From Trichosporon coremiiforme (Eukaryota > Basidiomycota > Tremellomycetes > Trichosporonales > Trichosporonaceae): DNA of 64,000 nt. Each line of letters begins with the position of its first letter. Position 1 is the stretch's first letter. Below the pieces are notes generated by a model. The model was not told the DNA's origin. It saw only the letters and a list, made by a program, of their open reading frames with translations, and did no database searches. Made by a program: the position numbers and the translations under genes. The DNA lies in contig BCJJ01000003.1 of NCBI GenBank assembly GCA_039545355.1, positions 868,001-932,000 on the forward strand, read 5' to 3'. Below, one piece after another: positions 12,147 through 21,526 of this stretch.

Positions 12147-13348
12147 CTAGAGCTTGAAGTTCTCGGGCGGAATGGCCATCTTGCAAAGTCTGGCGATCAT
12201 GGCCCCGAGCTGGGTCAGCGTTCCAACGCCTTCCAGCACACGCATGTGCGTCCATCCGATTTCCTGGGCATCAGCTTGAGATACTCGACACCATAGCTGC
12301 TGAGAGATAACTCACCCTGATGAACTCCAGTTTTGTGTATTCTGGCAGCTCGGACATGCCCTTCACGACGCGGAAGATGGACACGACAATGTCGACTGCC
12401 GAATATCCCTTGTCCCAGAGGGAGTGAATAGTCTCGAGGGCCGTATCGACGTTTCCCTTCAAGCACTCGAGGATCATGTTGCGGAGGATGATGGGGTGCG
12501 GCTGGTCGCAGATCTTGAAGACGTTGTCGTTCGAGACGAACCCGAATCCACTCCAAGTACTCTGGAGGTTGTTGATGGCCTGTCGCATGTCTCCCTCGGC
12601 CGTGAAGATGAGCGCCGCGAGTCCCTCGTCGTTGTACTTGACTCCCTCCGCCTCGCAAATCTCCTTCAAGCGCTTGAGCACTTCGGCGTCGCGGAGCTTG
12701 GAGTAGCGCAGGATCGCGCAGCGCGACTGGATCGGCTCAATGATCTTGTTGCTCATGTTACACGCGAGCGCGAAGCGAGTCGTGTTCGAGTAAATCTCCA
12801 TCGTGCGGCGCAGAGCTTGTTGCGCGCCAGCCGTCATGCTGTCCGCCTCGTCGAGGATGATCATCTTGTGCCGTCCCGGCGGGAGAGTCACCTTGCGCTG
12901 CGCAAAGGACTTAATCTTGTTTCGCACCACGTCGATTCCACGCTCGTCCGAGGCGTTCAGCTCAAGCACGCCTTCCCTGTACGCATCGCCGAGCAGGGCG
13001 TGCGCAAGGCAGTGGATAGATGTCGTCTTGCCGATACCCGGAAGTCCCTGATGTCAGCTAGGGGAACGTATAAGAGGGAGCTCACGCTGATGATGATGTG
13101 CGGCATGTTGCCGTCCTCCGCGATGACCTTCAGGCGCTCCACCGTCTCCGCGTTGCCAACAATGTCGGAGAGGTACTGCGGTCGGTACTTCTCCACCCTG
13201 CTGTTAGCTTGAGAAAGCCGAAGATGCAGCTGGAGGTTCCGCTGTTGATCGTGCGCGTGAGGCACAGAGCCGTGACTCACCAGGGCATCTCATACCCCTC
13301 AGCATCGGCGAACTTTGCCGTCGTGCTCGTCGTCGCCGTTTGGGTCAT
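12147..13348 (-). CDS. RFC4: replication factor C subunit 4 (clamp loader; human RFC2)
   Basis: Exons 13281-13348, 13086-13197, 12316-13047 and 12147-12263 give 342 aa, close to yeast Rfc4 (323) and human RFC2. The protein is a small AAA+ subunit of the heteropentameric RFC that loads the PCNA clamp at primer-template junctions in the nucleus. Visible motifs: the PWVEKYRP box near the N-terminus (made by splicing exons 1 and 2), Walker [11 protein letters not shown], Walker B LDEAD, sensor 1 with TTRFALACN, and the SRC motif [10 protein letters not shown] that supplies the arginine finger. The C-terminal collar helices end in IPPENFKL. Introns are 83, 38 and 52 nt. It is divergent from the PhzF-family gene. 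Confidence 0.94.
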
Positions 13349-13765
13349 GTCCGCTGTTGGTTGTGGATATAGACAACGCAAGAGTTGATTGGACTGATTT
13401 CATGAACCCAGAGACGCGTCCCAAATCGCGTGGCTTCGCGTGGTCGCGTCGACCTCCACCAGTCAGCCAGACGGGCGGATGCAAATGGCCCGGCCTGCCT
13501 GGGCAAGCGGGGAAGAGATATCGGCGAGCAGGGATTCTGTATGACGCAACCGGCCAAGCCCGTCGACCCGTCGAAATGCGTCGGAATCGAGTCGCTGTCC
13601 AGTGCCGAGTAGTCTCGACATTCTTGTCCCGGCCGTTCGTGAGTCTTATCAATCACATTCCTTGGCCGGCCTCGCCCGCTTCATCCTCGAGTAGCCCGCT
13701 TCAGCACTGCAGCATAAATACTCGACCTCTGCATTCGGACGGAACTCACCTCAGCAGAAGACACT
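13349..13765. promoter_or_regulatory. shared divergent promoter, RFC4 / PhzF-family gene
   Basis: 417 bp between two start codons pointing away from each other, so both promoters must lie here. No individual factor site is asserted. The short frames within it look like chance. Confidence 0.5.
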
Positions 13766-14866
13766 ATGGCCAACCAGCAGCCCCTCCCTTTCCAGCTCAT
13801 CAACGCTTTCGCGGCCACGCCCCGTGCGGGCAACCAGGCTGCCGTCGTCGTTATCCCCAAGGACGACCCGCGGGCTACGGATGCCAAGTACATGCTGGCC
13901 GTCGCCAAGGACTTCAACCTGAGCGAGACTGCCTTCCTCGTCCCCCACGGCTCCTCAGAGGGAGTGCCGAAGTACGGACTGCGTTGGTTCACTCCTGCTG
14001 CTGTGAGTCCTATTTCCCTCCTGATCTTCATACCCTTGCGCCCCAAGCTTCTTTGCAGAGACAAGGTCAGCTGACAGACAGGAAGTTCCCCTGTGTGGTC
14101 ACGCGACCCTCGCGGCCGCGACGACGCTGTTTAACAGCCTCGAGCCGACGGCGAGCAAGCTCGAGTTCGAGACCAAGTTTGTCGGCCCTCTCTTCGCGAC
14201 GCTCGAGAGCGAGCGCGGACAGGGTGTGCAGATCGGTCTCGACCTGCCCATCGGCAAGACCGAGATCGGCGAGCTGACGGAGGGCTACGCCACCCTCGCT
14301 GCGAACGCGGCGGGACTCAGGCCCGAGCAGGTCCTCAGCCACGCCGAGTTCGACTTTGGCGGGCCCTCGGTCATCGTCCAGCTGGACCCGACTGTGGACC
14401 TCGCGACGCTCAAGCCCGATATTGACATCCTCGTGAGTCACTGTGGTATCGGCTTAGCTACGTAGAGGGCGTTGAAGCTCACGGCCAGCGCAAGGTCCCA
14501 GACGTCACGCAGTACACGCAGGTCATTTCCGCGAAGGACGGCCGCGTGCAGGTCACGAACCGCGTCTTCGCCCCGAACCTCGGTATCGACGAGGACCCTG
14601 TCGTAAGCTGACCAAATCCTTCTACAGCTGACATGCAGACGGGCAGCGCCTGGGCCGTGCTGACGGGGTACTACCTGCAGCCCGACGGCATGGGTCACGA
14701 GTTCGTGAAGCGGGCCGGAGGGGACGAGAACAGCGTGCTCGACGCTCGCCAGCTCTCCGAACGTGGCGGTGCGCTCACTTCTCATCTCGAGAACGGCCGT
14801 GCCAAACTTGTCGGACGTGGATGGAGGTGGGGCAGCGGAACTCTCGACGACTTGCCTGCTGTCTAA
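13766..14866 (+). CDS. PhzF-family isomerase/epimerase-like protein
   Basis: Exons 13766-14002, 14082-14432, 14489-14602 and 14639-14866, all on codon boundaries, give 309 aa, the usual length of the family. The fold is a diaminopimelate-epimerase-like double barrel. The motifs are GNQAAVV near residue 23, NLSETAF with Glu54 at the place of the catalytic acid of PhzF, and FTPAAEVPLCGHATLAA formed across intron 1. In bacteria PhzF isomerises trans-2,3-dihydro-3-hydroxyanthranilate in phenazine synthesis, but fungal relatives are widespread without phenazine genes and their substrate is generally unknown; no other phenazine-like gene is near. Intron 3 is only 36 nt. Confidence 0.9.
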
Positions 14867-14932
14867 GCTAGTCGTCGGTCATAGTGAAAGTCATAAATCA
14901 TAACATGCATTCTGGGTCTCGTTGGCTAGCAC

Positions 14933-15390
14933 TTAGCACACGCTGAACTCGATCCTGTTGCCGGCATAGTCCCTGCAGAAGAAGCGAGACGGATACTCGA
15001 CCCCCTGTCTGTCAGCTGGCCAACACTCTGGCAGCTCACCTTTGCGCCCGAGTTCTCCATCCCTGGCTCGTCGGCGGCCATGGGCGCAGCCTTTCCGCCC
15101 TTCTTGAATGCCTCCCAAATCCGCTTCTGCAGCTCGAGGAGCGCCTCTCCGTCCCTCAGCGCAAAACAGGGATGACACCGCGTCTTTCCCGAATTAGGCT
15201 CGTCAAACGAGATGTGCACCTGCTGCCCCGTGTCGCCGACGCGGAACCAGCGCAGGCTGTCGCGCTGCAATTGCGGCACGGGATCGGGACTGAAACCGAG
15301 CACGGTGCCGTAGAACTCTTCCGCTTGCTCAAGCGTCCCGACGGGTACGGAGAGGTTGACGTGCTGGATTCGGTATGGGCTGAAGCTCAT
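14933..15390 (-). CDS. glyoxalase/VOC-superfamily protein
   Basis: Exons 15040-15390 and 14933-15004 (35-nt intron, CTGAC branch) give 140 aa, one vicinal-oxygen-chelate module. The order is typical: IQHVNLSVPVG at the start with a metal-type His, EEFYGTVLGF, a central QQVHISFDEP with a second His, and an RDYAGNRIEFSVC end with a Glu, so the usual His/His/Glu ligand pattern appears possible. The family includes glyoxalase I, dioxygenases and resistance proteins; the substrate cannot be read from the sequence. A longer upstream open frame was not used because the ATG at 15390 starts exactly at the domain. The stop lies 66 bp from the PhzF stop (convergent). Confidence 0.82.
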
Positions 15391-16040
15391 CGTGAGAAGT
15401 TTGATGCGGTTGCAGATGAGAAGAAGATGGTCAACTGAGTGAGCGAGGAGTGGAGGGATGGTTGCCCACTGCTGAGATCGGGCCGGTAACTGACGGAAGG
15501 CGCCATGCGCATACCGCGTGTTCCGGGCCGGTGGCCGGTCAGGTTCGAGGTATACATCTCGGAGCGACTCAAGACAGTGACGACCGTCGGTCACACCGTC
15601 GAGTGCGTTCTGGAGGCCGCCAACGGTGACGTGAGCGGCGTGAGGCGTGACCGAGGGTGACTCAGCGCCGAGCTCGTCGATGCTGGTAATGACGGCTTGA
15701 GCGGCGGCAAATTTGCTCGATGTAAACAACCTCCACTCCCGCGACAGCCTTCTTTTGCCACCGCCCCCGGCGCTGGTCTCGTGGAACAAGGACCCTCATC
15801 CCCCATCAATAGACCATTCCACTGCGACACAGCACGGCTTCGGCATTGTGTAGATATATATTTGCGACAGTCAGTGGGGCTATGTGCAAAGTGCATCGGG
15901 ATAGGTATCAAAAACATGGCACGGTTGCATATCCGTCATCCGGCCTGACAAAGGCAGCTAGCAAATCGAAGGAAGGCGCGAGGCGCGCGTCTCTAGGAGA
16001 CATCGAAGGATTCGGACTACGAAGCTAAGCTAAGCAGAGC
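15391..16040. other. intergenic, 650 bp
   Basis: Between the start of the VOC gene and the 3' end of the histone H3 gene. Nothing beyond the presumed promoter and 3' processing region was recognised. Confidence 0.55.
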
Positions 16041-16506
<466 letters not shown>

Positions 16507-18495
16507 TGTGACAGGTGACTTGGAAAGTGTTGCTGAGTGAGAGAAGTGGTGATATTGAGATGCTGGCTGGGTTTGCGTTGGTTATGTACAGTGAACGCAG
16601 GAACTCGGTGCCACAGGAGCGACCCAACACACATTCAGGGCTCCGTCAGCCCGGAAGGTAGGTCGGCGACTAGGATCACGGATCGGCCTGTGATCATTGA
16701 TCTCCTGATCCAGCCATGCCGCTACGTCACGTGACCTGCTTGTGCCTACCTGTGATCCTGATCCCTGCGCAGGTGCAATTTTGGATGGCGTGTCACTAGT
16801 GGATCACTTGAGTCTGCGGGCACATGCGTCGCTTGCGCCGAGCTGGGCCTGTGCGGGTGCAAGGGTGGCTAGTCCAGGACATGCATGGAATGCGTCATGC
16901 GTATCCTGCCGACCCAGCAACTGACTGCCTACGGAGCGCGGAGACTCTGGGCCTGTCCGCTGCGCGGCGTAAGGCAGCTCGTGATGCAAGTTAGCTCCTA
17001 TGAAGCTGAGCTCTGACCCCGGAGAGCGTACCCCGTAGCAGGATAGTGCATGCATCGTCCGTGGGCCGTATCTGTTGAGGACAGGTAGTTATGTTGACCG
17101 GCTGCTGCACAAGCTACCTTAGCAGTCACGTCGTTGGCTGAAAGATGAAGTTGCTGAACCAACCACGTGGCAACCTCAGCCCAGAGTGGCACACCTGATG
17201 AGCTGCCGCAGTACGCGTATCCGTCGATACACACCCACAACGTTATGCATGCAGACTATACTTGCATGAGCGGATGGGGGTAGTACGCCGGGTCTGTTTC
17301 CTGCGACCTGGGCCCATGAAGTGCTGCATGTGGTTTCCAGCTATCTTCTGAGGCTTGCCGGTGGCATCTGTTTGTGTCTGTTGCTAGTACTTCAGGCTCT
17401 GCTGTGACCCCTCATCGTGTCCTTTTGTCCTGCTGAGGTTACATGCATGCTTTTAGGTGGTGATGGATACGTTTTTCTGGCTTTGGGGCTCTTGCATTGG
17501 TATGAGTGAAGTTGCAACTCGCGGTAGCTGTAACATCGACCTTCAGTGGCACCAACTGTTGTAGTACTCGTAGTGTTGCAAGTGCACTCTCCAGTCCACT
17601 GGATCCCGTTGCCACACCAACCGGACAGAATAAACGAGAGCATGCACAGAGGTCAGCAACACCTCTTAGAAGCATGCGTAATGCCCGTCGGAGCCTCAAA
17701 CGGCCCAAGAACACACCTAGCCCCCTCACCCAGACTCACCACCGTCAGTATTTAATTACAGCAGCCACGTCAGACTGGAAGGTCCGAGAACACATGGGAA
17801 GCCAAAGAGGGGTTAGAGCTACTTTTACACGCTGGCTGCTTACTGAGTATTGCCGGTGCTGGGCAGGAAAGTCTCGTCAGCGCCGAAGCCGGAAGTCCGC
17901 CCACGCAGAGATCGTCCGTAGCACGCCGCAGACTGAAGGCCGACTAGTACTGCACGCAGACACAGATGACAGTGGCGCGCAAGCAGGGAACGTATGTCTG
18001 GAGAGCAAACCGCATCAAGGGTGCACGAGGGGGAGCCAGACCACTTGCTTATGTTCAGGACAGGACAGGAGAGGAGCCACCAGGAGATGCCTTGTGCAGC
18101 TCTCAAGTCCGATATGCCACGTGGGCTGCACATCATGTAACGTTACGGGAAGCATTCAGTACTTAGCATGGTGCATACATGTCATGTCTACATAGTATAC
18201 GATTCGCAGCAAACAATGTGCAAGAAGAAGGGGAAAGAAGTCCACCAACGTACAACTGCCACCGACGGAGGCATCTCGGCGGACAACCTCCACCTTGAGC
18301 CTGATGGAACCTGACCGACACCATAATCTGCGGTCAGCCATCGAGCCATGCACTCGACGAAAACAAGCAACGATGTACCAATGCAACATACAACAAAGAG
18401 TAAAGGTCAAGTCTGCATCGCGACGGATGACATCAAAAGGGAGACTAGCGAAAACGAAGTGTATAGAAAAGAATGAGTCGCCGAAAATGCGCCGC
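16507..18495. other. intergenic, about 2 kb
   Basis: The H3 promoter lies at the left and the H2A 3' region at the right. The middle has no supported gene; the 229-codon frame at 17506-18195 shows no domain or splice support. The motif TGATCCTGATCC at 16753-16764 and a degenerate relative near 16702-16716 lie 190-260 bp upstream of the H3 ATG. Confidence 0.55.
16753..16764 (+). promoter_or_regulatory. histone promoter motif TGATCCTGATCC, copy 1
   Basis: Perfect 12-bp match to the two copies in the H2A/H2B promoter, placed about 250 bp upstream of the H3 start codon. Role inferred from repetition at histone genes only. Confidence 0.55.
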
Positions 18496-18948
18496 TTAGA
18501 CGTCCTGGGAGGCGTTGACCTTGCCCTTCTTGTTGGTCTTGGGGGGCAGGAGCTCGGAGAGAATGTTGGGGAGGACACCACCCTGGGAGATGACGACCGA
18601 GCCGAGGAGCTTGTTCAGCTCCTCGTCATTGCGGACGGCGAGCTGAAGGTGACGGGGAACGATACGCGACTTCTTGTTGTCGCGGGCGGCGTTACCGGCG
18701 AGCTCGAGAATCTCGGCAGCGAGGTACTCAAGAACGGCAGCGAGGTAGACGGGGGCACCGGAACCGATACGCTGGGCGTAGTTGCCGCGCTTAAGGAGAC
18801 GGTGGATACGACCGACGGGGACTGACTGTTAGCATCGAAGGTGTTGAAGGAAGACGATGTACTCACACTGAAGACCGGCCTTGGACGAACGCGAGGTCGA
18901 CTTGGTCTCAGAGCCAGACTTGCCACCAGACTTGCCACCGGAAGACAT
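18496..18948 (-). CDS. histone H2A (H2A.X-type C-terminus)
   Basis: Exons 18867-18948 and 18496-18821 (45-nt intron) give 135 aa. The N-terminal tail is Ser/Gly/Lys-rich, the core starts [16 protein letters not shown], and the acidic-patch region and NDEELNKLL segment are intact. The C-terminus ends NASQDV: this is the SQ-(E/D)-hydrophobic motif phosphorylated by ATM/ATR-type kinases, as in yeast H2A and animal H2A.X, so the canonical H2A here would also act as the DNA-damage histone. It is divergent from H2B with a 467-bp shared promoter, the usual fungal arrangement. Confidence 0.97.
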
Positions 18949-19136
18949 TGTTGTTGATTGATTGACGGGGGGTGAGGGTGAAGGAGTTGAGAGATGGAAC
19001 TTGGAGAAAAGATGGGGTCGGTGGTGCGGGCTGGTTAATAAGTGCAACAGCGAGAAGCGGACTCGGTGCGACGAGTGTGCGACTTGTGCTCTGTGACGCG
19101 GTCAACCAAACATGCATCCGCCTGGGCGCGGTGATG

Positions 19137-19148
19137 TGATCCTGATCC
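19137..19148 (+). promoter_or_regulatory. histone promoter motif TGATCCTGATCC, copy 2
   Basis: Perfect 12-bp copy, about 190 bp from the H2A start codon. Confidence 0.6.
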
Positions 19149-19246
19149 AGTTCAGGAACGGGTCGAATTCGGGGCGACGTAATTTTTATTAGCGTCGCCC
19201 CATATTCCCTCGGTGGCTTGCAGGCACACGATGGTCTGTTTGGGCG

Positions 19247-19258
19247 TGATCCTGATCC
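19247..19258 (+). promoter_or_regulatory. histone promoter motif TGATCCTGATCC, copy 3
   Basis: Perfect 12-bp copy, about 160 bp from the H2B start codon. Confidence 0.6.
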
Positions 19259-19415
19259 CAGGCGCGAGCATGCGGGCATCATCTCACGGCGGTCGCGTCA
19301 CAAACATCCGCCGAGTTGCGTCTGCACTCACGCAATATAACTTGTCCTCTTGTAACCACCAACTCCCTTTTTCCATCGTCACCTGTCTTCACTCCGCACA
19401 CTACACACTATCGCA

Positions 19416-19871
19416 ATGGTGAGCCATCCTCTTGCATAGCAGCCAACTAACATGCAGCCTCCCAAGTCCTCCGTCGCTTCCAAGGCCCCTGCCTCGCAGG
19501 CCTCCAAGGCCCCCGCCGCCGCTTCCAAGGCTCCCGCCAAGGCCGCGAAGACCTCCTCGACCAAGGAGGGTGGCAAGAAGCGCACCAAGAAGCGTGTCGA
19601 GTCGTACTCTTCGTACATCTACAAGGTCCTCAAGCAGGTCCACCCTGACACTGGTATCTCGAACAAGGCCATGGCCATTCTCAACTCGTTCGTCGCCGAC
19701 ATCTTTGAGCGTATCGCTACCGAGGCGTCCAAGCTCGCGTCGTACAACCACCGCTCGACCATCTCGTCGCGTGAGATCCAGACCGCCGTCCGTCTCATCC
19801 TCCCCGGAGAGCTCTCCAAGCACGCCATCTCTGAGGGCACGAAGGCCGTCACCAAGTTCACCACCAAGTAA
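19416..19871 (+). CDS. histone H2B, start codon alone in exon 1
   Basis: Coding exons 19416-19418 (only ATG) and 19458-19871, joined over a 39-nt intron with GTGAGC donor, CTAAC branch and CAG acceptor, give 138 aa starting [12 protein letters not shown]. The tail has repeated Ala/Ser/Lys/Pro blocks, and the histone fold ([20 protein letters not shown] ... [15 protein letters not shown]) is complete. The lysine corresponding to the Bre1 ubiquitylation site in the C-terminal AVTKF segment is present. An unspliced ATG at 19452 would give MQPPK, but the upstream ATG has a good context (TCGCAATGG) and a perfect intron follows it, so I prefer the spliced start. Confidence 0.95.
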
Positions 19872-20352
19872 ACTACCCCCTTTCTTTCCGCTTCAGGCTG
19901 TGTGAGCCCGATTCGAACGGCATCCCACCTCTCCGGGTTGTAGATGCTCCTTTTTCGTTTTCGTTCTCCTCTTTTGTTGATCGATGCACATCATCGTACG
20001 CTATACTACTGTTGCACAGCATGCGAACTCACTGATGGCCGCTGCTCACTGGATGGATGAAGTAGAGCGCAGCGCAGCGAAACGCCTTATGGCCGCACCG
20101 TTCGACGTGCGGTCGCTGACCGTTTGAGGTGCATCAGCATCCTTTGGATTCCATGCTGCATGCTGCTCCGGCTCAGCTGCGCCCCTCGCGTCGGTCAGGC
20201 TGCTCATTGCGGGGACGCACTTGCGCTCGTATCAGTGCTCAGTGCGGATACGAGCTGCCAGACGGTCTGCACCGCTCCTCCTACTCTACATCATGCATGA
20301 CGCTCCAACTCAGATAAGCAACATAATTCAGCTTCCCCACAGTGTCCTGGGC
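19872..20352. other. intergenic, about 480 bp
   Basis: Between the convergent 3' ends of H2B and VPS68. A T-rich segment follows the H2B stop (about 19950-19980) and may be part of its 3' end signal. Nothing else was recognised. Confidence 0.55.
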
Positions 20353-21240
20353 TTAGACGGTGAGCTGGTACTCGTACTCGTCGCCGCCGCTCTGCGAGAC
20401 CCAAAGAATCATGGCACTGCCGTCAGCTGTCATTCAAACTGCGAGCTACTCACGAGATCATAATCCCAGCGTTCATGCCGACGTTGGCACCGCCGTAATA
20501 GAAGTAGCCGACATAGTCGGGGATGATGTACTTGAGGATGAGAACAGTCTGAGAGTCAGCTACTGGGCAACGCATAACTGTTGATACTCACCAAGCTGCC
20601 GGCGAGACCGCCGGCCATGAGGGCAACGCCGAGGAAGAGCACGACGCGCGCGCGCCACGCCGCCGGACCATCGCTTCCCCACGAGTCACCCGAGAACACG
20701 CTGTGCAGGTGCGATTTGTCGAGGAGGGCGGTCACGAGGTAGCCCACTGGATGTTAGTTTATGTGAGAGAGCTCTCACTTACGGGTCGAGCAGAGTCCCG
20801 GGATCCAGTCCACGAAGGTGATGTGGACGGGAACAGTGTCATTGGGGGCGTCGGAGGGAGGGGTAGCGTGCTTGCTGATTGTGGCAGCATCGATCATGAG
20901 GAACCACGCAATAGTGAACTGGGGTCAGGCTTCGAATGCTTCCACATCGGCCGCTGCGCAGGGCAGACAGGGAGATCGTCGCTGTCGGTCGTCGCTGTCG
21001 GTGAGACCTCGAGGCCGGTGGGGCGATTATATAGGCAGCTCAACCAGCTTGTATCTGCCCGAACAGCCTTCTAACTTCGACACTCACAAGAGCACCAGCG
21101 GTGTAGGTTCCGACCTCTCGGGCACGAGGTCCGATCTCGATGTGGGGGAGGCTGAAGCGGAACACGCGACGCGGGTCATACTGAGACTGGCCCTGTCAGC
21201 TTAGAAGTTCGCAATGCTAGCTCACCCTTGGGAGGGACAT
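20353..21240 (-). CDS. VPS68: Vps68/TMEM50-family membrane protein
   Basis: Six exons (21226-21240, 21088-21192, 20783-20918, 20592-20746, 20454-20548, 20353-20416) give 189 aa. The first coding exon is only 15 nt. The protein has four hydrophobic segments: GTYTAGALFTIAWFLMIDAA, a segment around FVDWIPGLCSTLGYLVTALL, one with VLFLGVALMAGGLAGSL, and a last one with GIMISAMILWVSQ. It ends in an acidic DEYEYQLTV tail. This layout and the tail match fungal Vps68 and animal TMEM50. Vps68 acts with the ESCRT machinery at the endosome/vacuole in yeast. The gene is divergent from EXO1 with 286 bp between starts. Confidence 0.88.
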
Positions 21241-21526
21241 GGTGGATGGCCTGGGATGGGAGACAGAGGACTGATACTTGCCGCACCGACGATGACGGCA
21301 ACGATGATGGGGAGCTCGGATGAGCGCATACGTACGGGCGGGACCAAATCCCCTGCCCCGCATTGCCCTGTGGGAGCCTTGGCCACTGCGCATTTGCTCC
21401 CGCCCGCGCCGCCCGTCATGTTTGACAATGTAAGAGAGAGACGCGCCTGACTTCTGCCGTACTCTATTACCTGTGTAAACCTTCTCGCTTGCATATACCA
21501 CACCCAAGGCAGGAGGTACACACACC

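Larger units (their letters stand above)
18949..19415. promoter_or_regulatory. shared H2A/H2B divergent promoter
   Basis: 467 bp between the two ATGs. It contains two perfect copies of TGATCCTGATCC at 19137-19148 and 19247-19258, in the same orientation. Shared promoters balance H2A and H2B synthesis and restrict it to S phase in other fungi; that this motif does so here is inference. Confidence 0.8.

Noticed and set aside
13766..14866. Part of a phenazine-type biosynthetic cluster
   Set aside because: Only the PhzF-fold gene is present; neighbours are RFC4 and a VOC protein, and such fungal genes are common outside clusters.
17506..18195. 229-codon frame between H3 and H2A
   Set aside because: No domain, random composition, overlaps other equally poor frames.
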